Assembly (NCBI GenBank): GCA_016705685.1
Contig: JADJLB010000004.1
Location: 62,001 to 126,000, forward strand
DNA from: Propionivibrio sp.
GTDB lineage: Bacteria > Pseudomonadota > Gammaproteobacteria > Burkholderiales > Rhodocyclaceae
DNA: 64,000 nt
Reading direction: 5' to 3'
The notes beneath the pieces are model-generated. The model was not told the DNA's origin, ran no database searches, and saw only the letters and a list, made by a program, of their open reading frames with translations. Positions 38,413 to 47,622 of this stretch are shown one piece after another. Position 1 is the first letter of the stretch. Every line of letters starts with the position of its first letter. Made by a program: the position numbers and the translations under genes.

Positions 38413-39051
38413 TCAGTCAAATGCTTCGAAGCTGTTGCTATTGGAGCAGTAACGCAGCAATTCGCCGTGTTCCATATCAAAGTACCAGCCATGCAGCACC
38501 AGCTTTTTCTGAGCGACCCGCTCCAGAATCCACGGGAAGGTCAGCAGGTTGTCCAGGGACACCAGAATGGCTTCCTGCTCGCAGGCGCGCGACTGCTTTT
38601 CCATGGATTCGCCATGCATGCGCGACAACACCCGGTTGCGTGCATGGCTGGCCACTCTCATCCAGTTGGAAATAAATCCTTCCAGTGGTTCGGTTGCCGG
38701 CTTTTGATTCAGCAATGCACGGATGCCGCCACACTGGGCATGGCCCAGGACGATGATGTTCTCCACGTCCAGATGACGTACCCCGAATTCAAGTGCGGCG
38801 CTGGTGCCGTGATAATTGCCGCTGGTTTCGAACGGCGGCACCAGGTTGGCCACATTGCGTATGATAAACAGATCGCCAGGGTCGCAGTCGGTGACAATGG
38901 CGGGGTCTACCCGGGAATCGCAGCACCCCACGACAATCGTTTTGGGCGACTGGCCAAGTTTGGTGAGGCGCTCGAATAAGGTGTGATTCGCTGCATAATT
39001 GTTGCTTTGAAAGCGTTTGAAACCTTCAACAAGTTTTTCGATGTGGCTCAT
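38413..39051 (-). CDS. can: Beta-class carbonic anhydrase
   Basis: A 212-residue zinc enzyme converting CO2 and bicarbonate. The CxDxR motif is CCDSR at residues 43-47, with Cys43 as zinc ligand and the Asp45/Arg47 dyad. The HxxC motif is HAQC (about 101-104), and the helix LEFGVRHLDVENIIVLGH matches Can/CynT. It starts ATG 39051, overlapping the purC stop by a few bases, so it is probably co-transcribed with purC. Bicarbonate is needed for PurE/PurK, carbamoyl-phosphate and fatty acid synthesis, all present in the window or implied, but the link is inference. Confidence 0.93.
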   Translation of the reverse strand: MSHIEKLVEGFKRFQSNNYAANHTLFERLTKLGQSPKTIVVGCCDSRVDPAIVTDCDPGDLFIIRNVANLVPPFETSGNYHGTSAALEFGVRHLDVENIIVLGHAQCGGIRALLNQKPATEPLEGFISNWMRVASHARNRVLSRMHGESMEKQSRACEQEAILVSLDNLLTFPWILERVAQKKLVLHGWYFDMEHGELLRYCSNSNSFEAFD

Positions 39052-39053
39052 GG

Positions 39054-39938
39054 TCAAACCTCGGTCAGGCGCTTTAATGCTTCACGATATTTTTCGCTGG
39101 TCTGGGCCGCCACTTCCGCGGGCAAATCCGGGCCGGGGGCTTGTTTGTTCCATCCGCTGTTTTCCAGCCAGTCGCGCACATACTGCTTGTCGAAGCTGGG
39201 CGGGTTGCTGCCGGGCCGGTACTGATCGGCGGGCCAGAAGCGCGAGGAGTCGGGGGTCAATGCTTCGTCAATCAGATAAAGCTTGCCCTGGGCGTCCTGG
39301 CCGAACTCGAACTTGGTGTCGGCGATGATGATGCCCCGGGTTGCGGCATAGGAGGCGGCTTCGACGTACAAGGCGATGCATGCGTCGCGTACCTCGGCAG
39401 CCAGCGCGCTGCCGAGCAATGCTTCGGCTGCTGCGTAGCTGATGTTCTCGTCATGGGCGCCGGCGACTGCCTTGGTCGATGGGGTGAATAGGGGCTCTGG
39501 CAGTTTGTCGGCTTCACGCAGTCCGGCGGGTAGAGGGAGACCGCAGACGCTGCCGCTCGCCTGGTATTCCTTCCAGCCCGAGCCGACCAGATAGCCGCGC
39601 ACGATGGCTTCGATCGGCAAGGGAGTCAGTTTCTTCACTACGATCGCTCGCCCAGCCACTTGCACATGCTCGCCGGTTGCGACCACCGATTTCGGATCGA
39701 TTCCGGTAAGTTGGTTGGGAATCAAATGATCCAGCCGGGCGAACCAGAAATTGGAGATTCGGGTGAGAACCTCGCCTTTGCCGGGGATCGGGGTAGGGAG
39801 CACGACGTCGAAGGCGGACAGACGGTCGGTCGTGACGATCAGCAGGTGCTGGTCGTCGACGGCATAAATGTCGCGCACCTTGCCTCGGTTGATGAGTGGC
39901 AGGCTGGCGATGCTTGACTGATACATCGGAGCGATCAT
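39054..39938 (-). CDS. purC: Phosphoribosylaminoimidazole-succinocarboxamide synthase
   Basis: A 294-residue SAICAR synthetase that joins CAIR and Asp with ATP. Key stretches are [32 protein letters not shown] and [11 protein letters not shown], as in the long (about 300-residue) form of the family. It is encoded apart from purE (11723-12220), whereas some relatives keep purC-purE-purK together. The downstream gene is a carbonic anhydrase on the same strand. Confidence 0.97.
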   Translation of the reverse strand: MIAPMYQSSIASLPLINRGKVRDIYAVDDQHLLIVTTDRLSAFDVVLPTPIPGKGEVLTRISNFWFARLDHLIPNQLTGIDPKSVVATGEHVQVAGRAIVVKKLTPLPIEAIVRGYLVGSGWKEYQASGSVCGLPLPAGLREADKLPEPLFTPSTKAVAGAHDENISYAAAEALLGSALAAEVRDACIALYVEAASYAATRGIIIADTKFEFGQDAQGKLYLIDEALTPDSSRFWPADQYRPGSNPPSFDKQYVRDWLENSGWNKQAPGPDLPAEVAAQTSEKYREALKRLTEV

Positions 39939-40251
39939 GAAAATATACCCAAAGTGACGTGATGATAATGTGATGTGAAATGCGGATTGTTCAACGCGCG
40001 GGTTGCCAAGTAATGACCAGACTGGGCAATTATCTCAGTTCGTCCGGCATGATGGCGTAAACGCTCAAAACGCTTGGCGTCATGACCGCGAATCAGCGCA
40101 AGACGTATCGAATACGTGATGCAAGGGACCGAAGCGTATGCTACCCGATGATACATTTCCCTATAAACAAACGTAATGCGCTGTTGACGAAAATGTGCCG
40201 GGTAAAATGGAAAAGGGCACTTCTTATGAAGTGCCCTTTTCCATTGGTATT
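39939..40251. other. Intergenic region between purC and tRNA-Arg
   Basis: About 310 bases with no convincing protein gene. It contains the presumed purC promoter and the strong bidirectional terminator at 40211-40240. I see nothing else that can be supported. Confidence 0.5.
40211..40240 (-). terminator. Terminator of tRNA-Arg (bidirectional)
   Basis: A 13-bp perfect hairpin AAAAGGGCACTTC / GAAGTGCCCTTTT with a 4-base loop. A/T runs at both ends make it symmetrical. It lies just past the tRNA-Arg 3' end on the minus strand. Confidence 0.92.
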
Positions 40252-40328
40252 TGGCGCGCCCGGAGCGATTCGAACGCCCGACCCCTTGGTTCGTAGCCAA
40301 GTACTCTATCCAGCTGAGCTACGGGCGC
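40252..40328 (-). tRNA. tRNA-Arg (anticodon ACG)
   Basis: A 77-base cloverleaf with encoded CCA. Acceptor GCGCCCG pairs with CGGGCGC, the discriminator is G, and the anticodon loop CTACGAA gives ACG, the wobble position normally deaminated to inosine. The T loop is TTCGAAT. Confidence 0.97.
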
Positions 40329-40373
40329 TTGCGCTTGTGAAGCCGGGGATTATACAGAGCCAATCCGCTTATC

Positions 40374-41252
40374 TCAAGTCGTTTGTTTATTTCGTGTTTG
40401 TTTGCCTATTTTCGTCTCTTGCGGTGAGACATTGACATCTTGATTTTGCATGGATGTTTCAGTTTCGCCATGGCCAAGACGTTTGGATAAAGTGGCTGCG
40501 GCTTCTTTGATGTGCGTTGCCAGGGGGCTGTTCCATTCCATGTCAAAGTGGCCGATCGTTCCAAGTGAGGTGATGGCGGCGATCATGCGGTTGGTGTGAT
40601 CAAATACAGGCGCGCTGAAGCCGTTGATCCCGGGCGTCAAGCTTCCGCTGGCTCGGGATATGCCGTGAATTCGAATCTCGTTGAGTTGGGCTTCAAGATC
40701 ACGCATTAGTGTGTCCATGGTTTTGTTTGTGGCTTCCGCTGCGGCGTTCAATTCTGCATCCAGTTGTTTCTTTAAGTAAGCTGAACGGTAAAACGCCGCA
40801 AAAGCAAGGCCTGTCGCCGAAGTGGTCAGAGGCAGAACGACGCCGGTACGCAGCGTGACGGTGATGGGTCCGCCGGCTTCCACCCAACGCACGCAAGTGG
40901 CGCCATGATTGCCCCACATGGCCAGAGCGACCGTTTCTCCAATGCGTTCGCACAGATCCTCAAGGATAGGTGCGGCCAGGCGAACGGGGTCAATTCGGGC
41001 CAGACTGGCCAAACCGAGCTCCAGCGAAAATCCACCTAGGTCATAGCGACCCGTATTCGAGTCCTGTTCGACCAGGCCCATGCGCATGAAACTCACCAGG
41101 TAACGATGGGCCTTGGCAGCAGGCATGGCGGCATTCTTTGCCAGATCTCGCAGCATCATCGATCGACCGTGGGTTGCCAGCGCTCGCAGCAGGCGAGCGC
41201 CAACCTCAATGGACTGTATTCCCTGGCGTTGTTTGGTTATTTCAGTTGTCAT
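40374..41252 (-). CDS. IclR-family transcriptional regulator
   Basis: A 292-residue regulator. The N-terminal winged helix-turn-helix (SIEVGARLLRALATHGRSMMLRDLAKNAAMPAAKAHRYLVSF, about residues 14-55) is followed by the IclR effector-binding domain, with conserved stretches such as LEDLCERIGETVALAMWGNHGATCVRWVE and RASGSLTPGINGFSAPVFD. IclR proteins sense small organic acids or aromatics. The target is not evident because the neighbours are tRNA-Arg and a divergent orphan ParA. The C-terminal tail (about 30 residues, Gln/Thr-rich) is longer than usual. Confidence 0.92.
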   Translation of the reverse strand: MTTEITKQRQGIQSIEVGARLLRALATHGRSMMLRDLAKNAAMPAAKAHRYLVSFMRMGLVEQDSNTGRYDLGGFSLELGLASLARIDPVRLAAPILEDLCERIGETVALAMWGNHGATCVRWVEAGGPITVTLRTGVVLPLTTSATGLAFAAFYRSAYLKKQLDAELNAAAEATNKTMDTLMRDLEAQLNEIRIHGISRASGSLTPGINGFSAPVFDHTNRMIAAITSLGTIGHFDMEWNSPLATHIKEAAATLSKRLGHGETETSMQNQDVNVSPQETKIGKQTRNKQTT

Positions 41253-41403
41253 GTCAAGTGTGCCCGAAGGGTGTTCGATGCATTGTAGCGACTTGACGTT
41301 TCACATGCTCGGTATCAAGAGAATCTACATCGTAAAATTTCATGCCTATAATTACGCGTTGTCGCGAAAGTTGGCGCAGCTTGCAAAATATCAGGGAGAA
41401 ATA

Positions 41404-42021
41404 ATGCGTTCAGTGCTCATTGCCAATCCAAAAGGCGGTGCGGGTAAAACCACGCTGGCTACCAATCTGACAGGTCATTTTGCCAACAACGGATTGAAGG
41501 TCACTTTGTGCGACCTCGACCGTCAGCAGTCTTCGCTACGCTGGATGGCTTTCCGCGATCCGGCGATGGCCCCGGTAAATGGCTATTTTGCCGGCAACCA
41601 GATGCTGATCAGTCTCCCCAAAGATCCGGATTGGGTCGTGCTGGACGCGCCCGCCGGACTTCAAGGTTATAAACTTACGGATTACCTGCGTCTGGCGGAT
41701 AAAGTGATTATTCCGGTGGTGCCCTCGGTATTCGATATGGCGGCTACGGAAGACTTTCTGGCTTCGATACGCCAGGACATGCGCGGACGGCGTCACGCCA
41801 TCGGGATCGTAGCCATGCGTGTCGACCCGCGAACACGGGCGGCGGCGATGCTCGAGGAATTCTTGAAACATTTCGACCTGCCAATTGTAAGTTACATCCG
41901 GCATACGCAAAACTATGTCAATGCCGCTGCCAGCGGACTCACGGTTTTCGATCCGCCCGGTTCGCGCCATCGCCGCGATGTCGAACAATGGAAACCCTTG
42001 TTGAAATGGTTGCACGACTAA
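41404..42021 (+). CDS. Orphan ParA/MinD-type ATPase
   Basis: A 205-residue deviant-Walker ATPase: MRSVLIANPKGGAGKTTLATNLT has the signature Lys and P-loop (residues 9-17). Walker B-like VVLDAPAGL lies near 80. It lacks the N-terminal DNA-binding extension of long ParA proteins, so it resembles the small ParA type (sometimes used for cargo such as chemosensory arrays, carboxysomes or granules). No ParB or parS is visible nearby, so the cargo is unknown. It is preceded by GGGAGA before ATG 41404 and followed by rpsT. Confidence 0.9.
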   Translation: MRSVLIANPKGGAGKTTLATNLTGHFANNGLKVTLCDLDRQQSSLRWMAFRDPAMAPVNGYFAGNQMLISLPKDPDWVVLDAPAGLQGYKLTDYLRLADKVIIPVVPSVFDMAATEDFLASIRQDMRGRRHAIGIVAMRVDPRTRAAAMLEEFLKHFDLPIVSYIRHTQNYVNAAASGLTVFDPPGSRHRRDVEQWKPLLKWLHD

Positions 42022-42101
42022 TCCATGCGGCAACCCCGCGCTGTACGGTGGATTGACAGACGATTTTCGGGCGGCCGGTACTATGCTGTCGCGCGAATTG
42101 C

Positions 42102-42130
42102 TTGCGTGGGCCGAATGAACTCTGTAGAAT
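42102..42130 (+). promoter_or_regulatory. Promoter of rpsT
   Basis: TTGCGT at 42102-42107 and TAGAAT at 42125-42130 with a 17-base spacer, about 45 bases upstream of the rpsT start. Confidence 0.7.
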
Positions 42131-42176
42131 CACGCGTTCTTAATTAACCCTTCAGACTCGTCAGGAATATCAATAC

Positions 42177-42443
42177 ATGGCCAATAGCGCCCAAGCCCGC
42201 AAGCGCGCCCGCCAAGCCGTCAAACAACGCGCCCACAATGCCGGTCTCCGTTCTACGCTGCGTACCGCAGTAAAACGTGTGCAGAAGGCGATTGTTGCCG
42301 GTGACAAGACGGCGGCTCAAAGCATTTTTCAGGAATCCGTCGCAGTGATCGACCGCATTGCCGACAAGAAAATAATCCACAAGAACAAGGCATCGCGCCA
42401 CAAGGGCCGCCTCTCGGCTCAGATCAAGGCACTGTCGGCTTGA
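42177..42443 (+). CDS. rpsT: 30S ribosomal protein S20
   Basis: An 88-residue basic ribosomal protein bS20 ([21 protein letters not shown]). All-helical and Lys/Arg-rich. It has its own promoter and terminator, as in other bacteria. murJ, a common neighbour, is not present here. Confidence 0.98.
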   Translation: MANSAQARKRARQAVKQRAHNAGLRSTLRTAVKRVQKAIVAGDKTAAQSIFQESVAVIDRIADKKIIHKNKASRHKGRLSAQIKALSA

Positions 42444-42467
42444 TTCGTGCCGTTAGTGTTGCCTCCG

Positions 42468-42493
42468 AAAACGGCGCCTGATGGCGCCGTTTT
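42468..42493 (+). terminator. Terminator of rpsT
   Basis: Perfect 11-bp hairpin AAAACGGCGCC / GGCGCCGTTTT with a TGAT loop, 25 bases after the rpsT stop. Confidence 0.93.
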
Positions 42494-42531
42494 GCATTTG
42501 CACCGTAAATAGGCGATCTTCCACAAAAGAA

Positions 42532-42551
42532 AAACGCCCCGCAGGGCGTTT
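42532..42551 (-). terminator. Terminator of the glycine-zipper gene
   Basis: Hairpin AAACGCCC / GGGCGTTT with a 4-base loop, followed on the minus strand by a T-rich stretch. It lies 22 bases after the stop of the leftward gene. Confidence 0.9.
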
Positions 42552-42573
42552 GTCGGAGGTCTGCCGAAACCCT

Positions 42574-43329
42574 TTACATGCGGCTCAGCTGGCCATTGGA
42601 AATACGGACGCGATCTCCGCGTTGTAATGAGGGTGGCTGCGATTCGGTAAATACGCGCGTGTTGCCATCGTCAAGGCGAACCGTGATTTCATAGTGTTTT
42701 GTGCTGCGCACGTTCTTTTCAACCTCGTTTCCTGCATAGGCACCGCCGACGGCCCCGACAACGGCTCCGACGGTACGCCCCCGGCCGTTACCAATCTGGT
42801 TGCCCAGAAGTCCGCCCACCACGCCGCCGCTGACGGCGCCAAGCCCGCTGCCTTCACCGCTCTGCTTGACTTCACGTACGCTTTCCACTGTGGCGCAGTC
42901 CCGGCAGCGATTTGAGTACTGAGGTTCCTGTTGGGGATATTGCCGGCTGTTTTCGACATAGACGCCGCTGTCATTCATCGGGTAGTTGCCAACCGGCGTG
43001 GCACCGCGATACCCAGAGTTCGGTGTCGATTCATAGGCCATGTCATCTTGTTGTCTGTGGGTTCTGCGCGGTGCGGGAGAGCGAGCCGGAGCGGGCCTCT
43101 CGGCAGCAACGGGGGCCGCAGCGACTGGCGCTGCCGGTTTGGCAATGACAGGCTCCGGAGTGGGAGTTGCTGCGGGGGCCGGCGCAACGGCTACTTGCGC
43201 TGCCGGAGCTGCACTGTTGCTACTGGGTATCCAGCCGGCAAACGAGGCAATGGCCGCCAGGCTGGCGATCGTCAACGTTGTCGCGGCAACGATGATCATC
43301 GGGTGAGTGTTTCGTGACTGATTTTCCAT
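42574..43329 (-). CDS. Membrane-anchored glycine-zipper (2TM) protein
   Basis: A 251-residue envelope protein. Near the N-terminus is a membrane anchor (MIIVAATTLTIASLAAIASF, about residues 11-30). An Ala/Pro-rich linker with Arg/Tyr stretches follows (about 40-150), then the Rickettsia 17-kDa-like glycine zipper GLGAVSGGVVGGLLGNQIGNG..GAVVGAVGGAYAG (about 160-210). It ends with a YHEIxV-type tail. Such domains insert into or order the envelope. I chose ATG 43329 because GAGG lies just before it. A double Cys (CRDCATVE) in the linker is present. Function unknown. Confidence 0.87.
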   Translation of the reverse strand: MENQSRNTHPMIIVAATTLTIASLAAIASFAGWIPSSNSAAPAAQVAVAPAPAATPTPEPVIAKPAAPVAAAPVAAERPAPARSPAPRRTHRQQDDMAYESTPNSGYRGATPVGNYPMNDSGVYVENSRQYPQQEPQYSNRCRDCATVESVREVKQSGEGSGLGAVSGGVVGGLLGNQIGNGRGRTVGAVVGAVGGAYAGNEVEKNVRSTKHYEITVRLDDGNTRVFTESQPPSLQRGDRVRISNGQLSRM

Positions 43330-43494
43330 GATCTGCCTCACAGATTATTGATGGTGAGCGGTAAACGATCCAGTTTGGCGTTTGGTATACGCCTGATACA
43401 AATCAATACAATTGTGCCCCTTGGGCAAATTGGACAGTTGCCCGGCAAGTATGGATCGCTTTGGCAACAATGGCAATCTAGCGCTCCAAGTCGC

Positions 43495-45009
43495 TTATTC
43501 AGGCTTCATTTGCGGGAAGAGGATGACGTCGCGGATATTTGCCGAGTCCGTCAGCAGCATGACCAGACGATCGATTCCGATCCCACAGCCTCCGGTCGGG
43601 GGAAGGCCGTATTCGAGGGCGCGGATATAGTCCGCGTCGTAGTACATGGCTTCCTCGTCACCGGCGTCCATGGCCCTGGCTTGTTCCAGGAAGCGCGCCG
43701 CCTGGTCCTCAGGGTCGTTCAGTTCGGAAAAGCCATTGGCGATCTCACGGCCGACGATGAACAATTCAAAGCGCTCGGTGACCTCCGGGTTGCTGTCGCT
43801 GCGTCTTGCCAGCGGGCTGACTTCAGCGGGGTAGTCGATGATGAAGGTCGGTTCCCACAGATCGGCTTCGGCCGTTTCCTCGAACATCAACAGTTGCAGG
43901 GTGCCCAGTCCCATGCCGTGTTTGACTTCGACCTTGACCGCGGTCAGTTCCTGCTTGAGCCATTCGGCGTCATTCAGTTGGTCGAGCGTATATTGAGGGT
44001 GGTACTTGCGGATGGCCTCGACCATGGTCAGCCGGTGAAACGGCTTGGACAGGTCAAGCGGGCGTCCCTGGTACTCAAAAATTTCGGTGCCCAGCGCGTC
44101 GCGTGCGGCATGGCGCAACAGCCCTTCGGTGAAATCCATCAATTTGCGGTATTCGGTATAGGCTTCGTAGAACTCCATCATGGTGAACTCGGGATTGTGT
44201 CGCGGGCTCATTCCCTCGTTGCGGAAGTTGCGGTTCATTTCGAAGACTTTTTCAAAGCCGCCGACGACCAGCTTCTTCAGATAAAGCTCCGGCGCGATAC
44301 GCAGAAAAAGCTCCATGTCGAGCGCATTGTGGTGCGTCTTGAAGGGGCGGGCCGCCGCCCCGCCGGGAATCGGGTGCATCATCGGCGTTTCGACTTCAAG
44401 AAAGCCATGATCGCTCATATAGTTGCGGATCGACTGCACCATGCGGCTGCGGGCGACGAAAGTGAAGCGCGACTGCTCGTTGGTGATCAGGTCGAGGTAG
44501 CGCATGCGGTACTTCTGTTCCTGATCGGTCAGGCCGTGAAACTTTTCGGGCAGCGGACGCAATGATTTGGAGAGCAGGCGGATCTCCGAACTCTGAACGG
44601 TCAGTTCGCCGGTCTTGGTGCGAAACAAGGTGCCGATGGCGCCGATGATGTCGCCGATGTCCCAGCGCTTGAAGGCCGCGTAAGTTTCTTCGCCAACCTT
44701 GTCGCGGGCGATATAGAGTTGGAGACGCCCGGAGAGGTCGGCAATGCTGATGAATGAGGCTTTGCCCATAACGCGTTTGAGCATGATGCGGCCCGCGACC
44801 TTGACTTCAACTGGTGTGGCCTCAAGTTCTTCGCCAGACTTGGATTCGTAGATTTCGGCAATCTTGCCGGCGGTGTTTTCGCGCAGGAAATCGTTCGGGT
44901 AGGCCTTGCCCGTAGCGCGCCACTCCGCAAGTTTCGCCCGGCGTTCAGTGATGATGTGGTTTTCGTCATGCTCTGGAGCGTTGACCGGCGCGTCGTTGGA
45001 TTCAGACAT
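43495..45009 (-). CDS. lysS: Lysine-tRNA ligase, class II
   Basis: A 504-residue class IIb synthetase with an N-terminal OB-fold for the anticodon (residues 60-150, [23 protein letters not shown]). The catalytic core has motif 2 ([27 protein letters not shown]) and motif 3 near the end ([19 protein letters not shown]). ATG 45009 (MSESND) is chosen. It is downstream of prfB with about 58 bases between, the common prfB-lysS order. Confidence 0.97.
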   Translation of the reverse strand: MSESNDAPVNAPEHDENHIITERRAKLAEWRATGKAYPNDFLRENTAGKIAEIYESKSGEELEATPVEVKVAGRIMLKRVMGKASFISIADLSGRLQLYIARDKVGEETYAAFKRWDIGDIIGAIGTLFRTKTGELTVQSSEIRLLSKSLRPLPEKFHGLTDQEQKYRMRYLDLITNEQSRFTFVARSRMVQSIRNYMSDHGFLEVETPMMHPIPGGAAARPFKTHHNALDMELFLRIAPELYLKKLVVGGFEKVFEMNRNFRNEGMSPRHNPEFTMMEFYEAYTEYRKLMDFTEGLLRHAARDALGTEIFEYQGRPLDLSKPFHRLTMVEAIRKYHPQYTLDQLNDAEWLKQELTAVKVEVKHGMGLGTLQLLMFEETAEADLWEPTFIIDYPAEVSPLARRSDSNPEVTERFELFIVGREIANGFSELNDPEDQAARFLEQARAMDAGDEEAMYYDADYIRALEYGLPPTGGCGIGIDRLVMLLTDSANIRDVILFPQMKPE

Positions 45010-45067
45010 GTTGTGTCTCGCAATCAATGATTAATCGTGCTAAGGGCATAGAGGAGTAGGGCCAGGG

Positions 45068-46172
45068 TCAGACGCCCTGTTTCAGGCTGGCTTCAATGAA
45101 CTGATCGAGATCACCGTCGAGTACGCTTTGCGTGTTGCCGACTTCGACATTGGTGCGCAGATCTTTGATGCGCGACTGGTCCAGCACATACGAACGAATC
45201 TGGTGCCCCCAGCCGATATCGGTCTTGGCGTCTTCGAGCTTCTGTTGATCGGCCTGGCGTTTGCGGATTTCAGCTTCGTACATGCGCGATTTGAGCATAG
45301 CCATCGCCTCGGCCCGATTACGATGCTGAGAACGGTCATTCTGACACTGCACGACGATGCCGGACGGGAGGTGCGTGATGCGCACTGCCGAGTCGGTTTT
45401 GTTGATGTGCTGTCCTCCGGCACCGGAGGCTCGGTAGGTATCAATTCGCAGATCGGCGGGGTTGATCTCGATTTCAAACGAATCGTCGATTTCCGGATAG
45501 GCGAAGACGGAGCAGAAACTGGTGTGACGACGGGCATTCGAGTCGAACGGCGATTTGCGTACCAGGCGGTGGATACCGGTTTCCGAGCGTAACATGCCGA
45601 AACAATATTCTCCCGAAAGTTTGATCGTCGCCGTCTTGATGCCGGCAACGTCGCCTTGGGATTCTTCGAGTATGTCGACGGCGTATCCCTTGCGCTCGCC
45701 ATAGCGGATGTACATGCGCAGCAGCATTGCCGCCCAGTCCTGCGCTTCGGTGCCTCCCGCGCCGGCCTGTATGTCCACAAAGCAGTTGAGCGGATCGGCC
45801 GGGTTGTTGAACATGCGGCGGAATTCGAGCGAGGCGATTTCTTTTTCGATGGCGTTGACATCGTCGGCTACGGCAACCAGGGTGTCGTCGTCGGCTTCGT
45901 CGCGCGCCATGGCAAATAGTTCGTCGGCATCCTTGAGGCTGTCGTCTACACGGTCGAGCGTCAGGACGACGTTCTCAAGCGATTTTTTTTCGCGCGAAAG
46001 TTCCTGGGCGCGCTCGGCGTTATCCCAGACCTTGGGGTCTTCGAGTTCGCGGGAAACCGCGCTTAACTGATCGAATTTCTGATCATAGTCAAAGATACCT
46101 CCGCAACTCAGTGGTCCGCTGAGCGATATCCACGAGTCGGTTGGCGATGCTATTGATTTGTTCAGCTTCCAT
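45068..46172 (-). CDS. prfB: Peptide chain release factor 2 with programmed +1 frameshift
   Basis: RF2 (367 residues after the shift) releases peptides at UGA and UAA. Translation starts at ATG 46172 ([20 protein letters not shown]) and runs 27 codons to an in-frame TGA. The ribosome then slips +1 on CTT-TGA-C and continues ([13 protein letters not shown]...). The main frame holds [20 protein letters not shown], the GGQ peptidyl-hydrolysis motif, and SPF (RKSPFDSN), the codon-recognition motif. An internal Shine-Dalgarno-like GGAGG lies before the slip site. This is the classical autoregulation of RF2. Confidence 0.97.
46088..46102 (-). promoter_or_regulatory. RF2 programmed frameshift site
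   Basis: On the minus strand GGAGG-TAT-CTT-TGA-C: a Shine-Dalgarno-like stimulator three bases before the CTT slip codon, then TGA. It matches the conserved RF2 autoregulatory shift element. Confidence 0.96.
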
Positions 46173-46359
46173 GTGTCTTCAGGCGTAAGCGCTAAGTCTT
46201 AAACGGTGGATTATATACGTTGAATGCTCGGTATTTGGGGATGGCGCACGCGAACGATCAAATTGGGGCCGTTGCCGATCGTTCGTTTCAACCGTCAATC
46301 GCGATGAAATCTATTGCCGCAGTCAGCTCAGCGTAGCGTTACGTGGAAAGGGGCGGAAA

Positions 46360-46388
46360 TTGCCGAAATGAGGCCATTCCGGTACAAT
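46360..46388 (+). promoter_or_regulatory. Promoter of carAB
   Basis: TTGCCG at 46360-46365 and TACAAT at 46383-46388, spacer 17 bases. The predicted transcript would start near 46395, leaving a 5' leader of about 75 bases before the carA start. Confidence 0.75.
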
Positions 46389-46408
46389 CCGGGCGTGTTC
46401 AAGTTGTC

Positions 46409-46439
46409 AAGCGGGAGGGCTCGCGCCCAGCCCGCTTTT
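46409..46439 (+). promoter_or_regulatory. Terminator-like hairpin in the carA leader
   Basis: AAGCGGG (46409-46415) pairs with CCCGCTT (46431-46437), with an inner GGGC-TCGC-GCCC stem, then T residues. It lies between the promoter and the carA ribosome-binding site, so it looks like an attenuator. The stretch of T is short (four), so its strength is uncertain. Confidence 0.6.
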
Positions 46440-46470
46440 GCGTGTTTACGCTGCGAATCTGGAGTTTCCC

Positions 46471-47619
46471 GTGTCGTTGTTACCTACTTTCCCGCCTGCA
46501 ATTCTTGCACTCGCCGACGGCACGGTTTTCCGTGCTCACTCCATTGGTTCGCCCGGAACAACGAGTGGCGAAGTCGTGTTCAACACGGCGATGACCGGTT
46601 ATCAGGAAATCCTTACCGACCCTTCCTATTGCCGCCAGATTGTGACATTAACTTATCCGCATATTGGTAATACCGGCTGCAATGACGAGGATTTTGAATC
46701 CCGGGCCAATTTCGCGGCAGGCCTGGTGATCCGTGACCTGCCGATTCGCGCCGAAAACTGGCGCATGCAGCTCACATTGCCCGACTATCTGAAAAAGCAT
46801 GGCGTCGTTGCCATCGCCGGAATCGATACGCGCAGGTTGACCCGAATCTTGCGCGAAAATGGGGCGCAAGCCGGATGCATCATGGCCGATGAGGTCGATG
46901 AGGCGAAAGCAATTGCTGAGGCGCGTGCTTTTCCTGGGCTGGCAGGAATGGATCTGGCCAAGGTGGTCAGCATCGATACGCCTTACGCGTGGGGCGAAGG
47001 TACGTGGTCGTTAGACGGGTATCGGCCGGCGACCGAAACCAAGTTTCACGTCGTCGCCTATGATTATGGCATCAAGCGCAATATCCTGCGCATGCTCACT
47101 GCCCGAGGTTGCCGGGTGACGGTTGTGCCGGCACAAACATCTGCCGACGAGGTGCTCAAGTACCATCCCGATGGCGTATTTCTGTCCAATGGCCCCGGTG
47201 ACCCGGAGCCCTGCGACTATGCGATAAAGGCCATCGCCGAATTGCTGGCACGGAGAATGCCAACGTACGGGATTTGCCTCGGCCACCAGCTGCTGGCGCT
47301 GGCCTCGGGGGCCAAGACGATCAAGATGAAGTTTGGCCATCATGGCGCCAATCACCCGGTGAAAGACCTTGACACCCAGCAGGTCATGATCACCAGCCAG
47401 AACCATGGTTTCGCCGTCGACCCCGACACACTGCCAGCCACGTTGCGGCCTACGCATGTTTCCCTGTTCGACGGCTCCTTGCAGGGCGTTGCACGCACCG
47501 ATGTGCCGGCATTCTCGTTCCAGGGTCACCCCGAAGCGAGCCCCGGTCCGCACGACGTGGCCTACCTGTTCGACCGCTTCATCCAGCTGATGGAAAACAA
47601 CAAGGCCGAGGGAAAGTAA
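46471..47619 (+). CDS. carA: Carbamoyl-phosphate synthase small subunit
   Basis: Glutaminase subunit (382 residues) that feeds ammonia to CarB. The N-terminal domain begins [24 protein letters not shown]. The class I glutamine amidotransferase domain has [10 protein letters not shown], the catalytic Cys in [11 protein letters not shown] and the closing His/Glu in GHPEASPGP. The start is GTG 46471, preceded by GGAG; the upstream TTG at 46438 would add non-conserved residues. carB follows after three bases. Confidence 0.96.
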   Translation: MSLLPTFPPAILALADGTVFRAHSIGSPGTTSGEVVFNTAMTGYQEILTDPSYCRQIVTLTYPHIGNTGCNDEDFESRANFAAGLVIRDLPIRAENWRMQLTLPDYLKKHGVVAIAGIDTRRLTRILRENGAQAGCIMADEVDEAKAIAEARAFPGLAGMDLAKVVSIDTPYAWGEGTWSLDGYRPATETKFHVVAYDYGIKRNILRMLTARGCRVTVVPAQTSADEVLKYHPDGVFLSNGPGDPEPCDYAIKAIAELLARRMPTYGICLGHQLLALASGAKTIKMKFGHHGANHPVKDLDTQQVMITSQNHGFAVDPDTLPATLRPTHVSLFDGSLQGVARTDVPAFSFQGHPEASPGPHDVAYLFDRFIQLMENNKAEGK

Positions 47620-47622
47620 GCC

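Noticed and set aside
40082-40435. Rightward ORF of 117 codons over tRNA-Arg
   Set aside because: Its central part is the antisense translation of tRNA-Arg, a well-known false ORF source, and it has no upstream ribosome-binding site.
43348-44565. Rightward ORF of 405 codons opposite lysS
   Set aside because: Lies wholly over the conserved lysS and lacks any motif or ribosome-binding site.
46088-46102. Apparent frameshift mutation in prfB
   Set aside because: It is the conserved programmed frameshift signal of RF2 rather than a broken gene.
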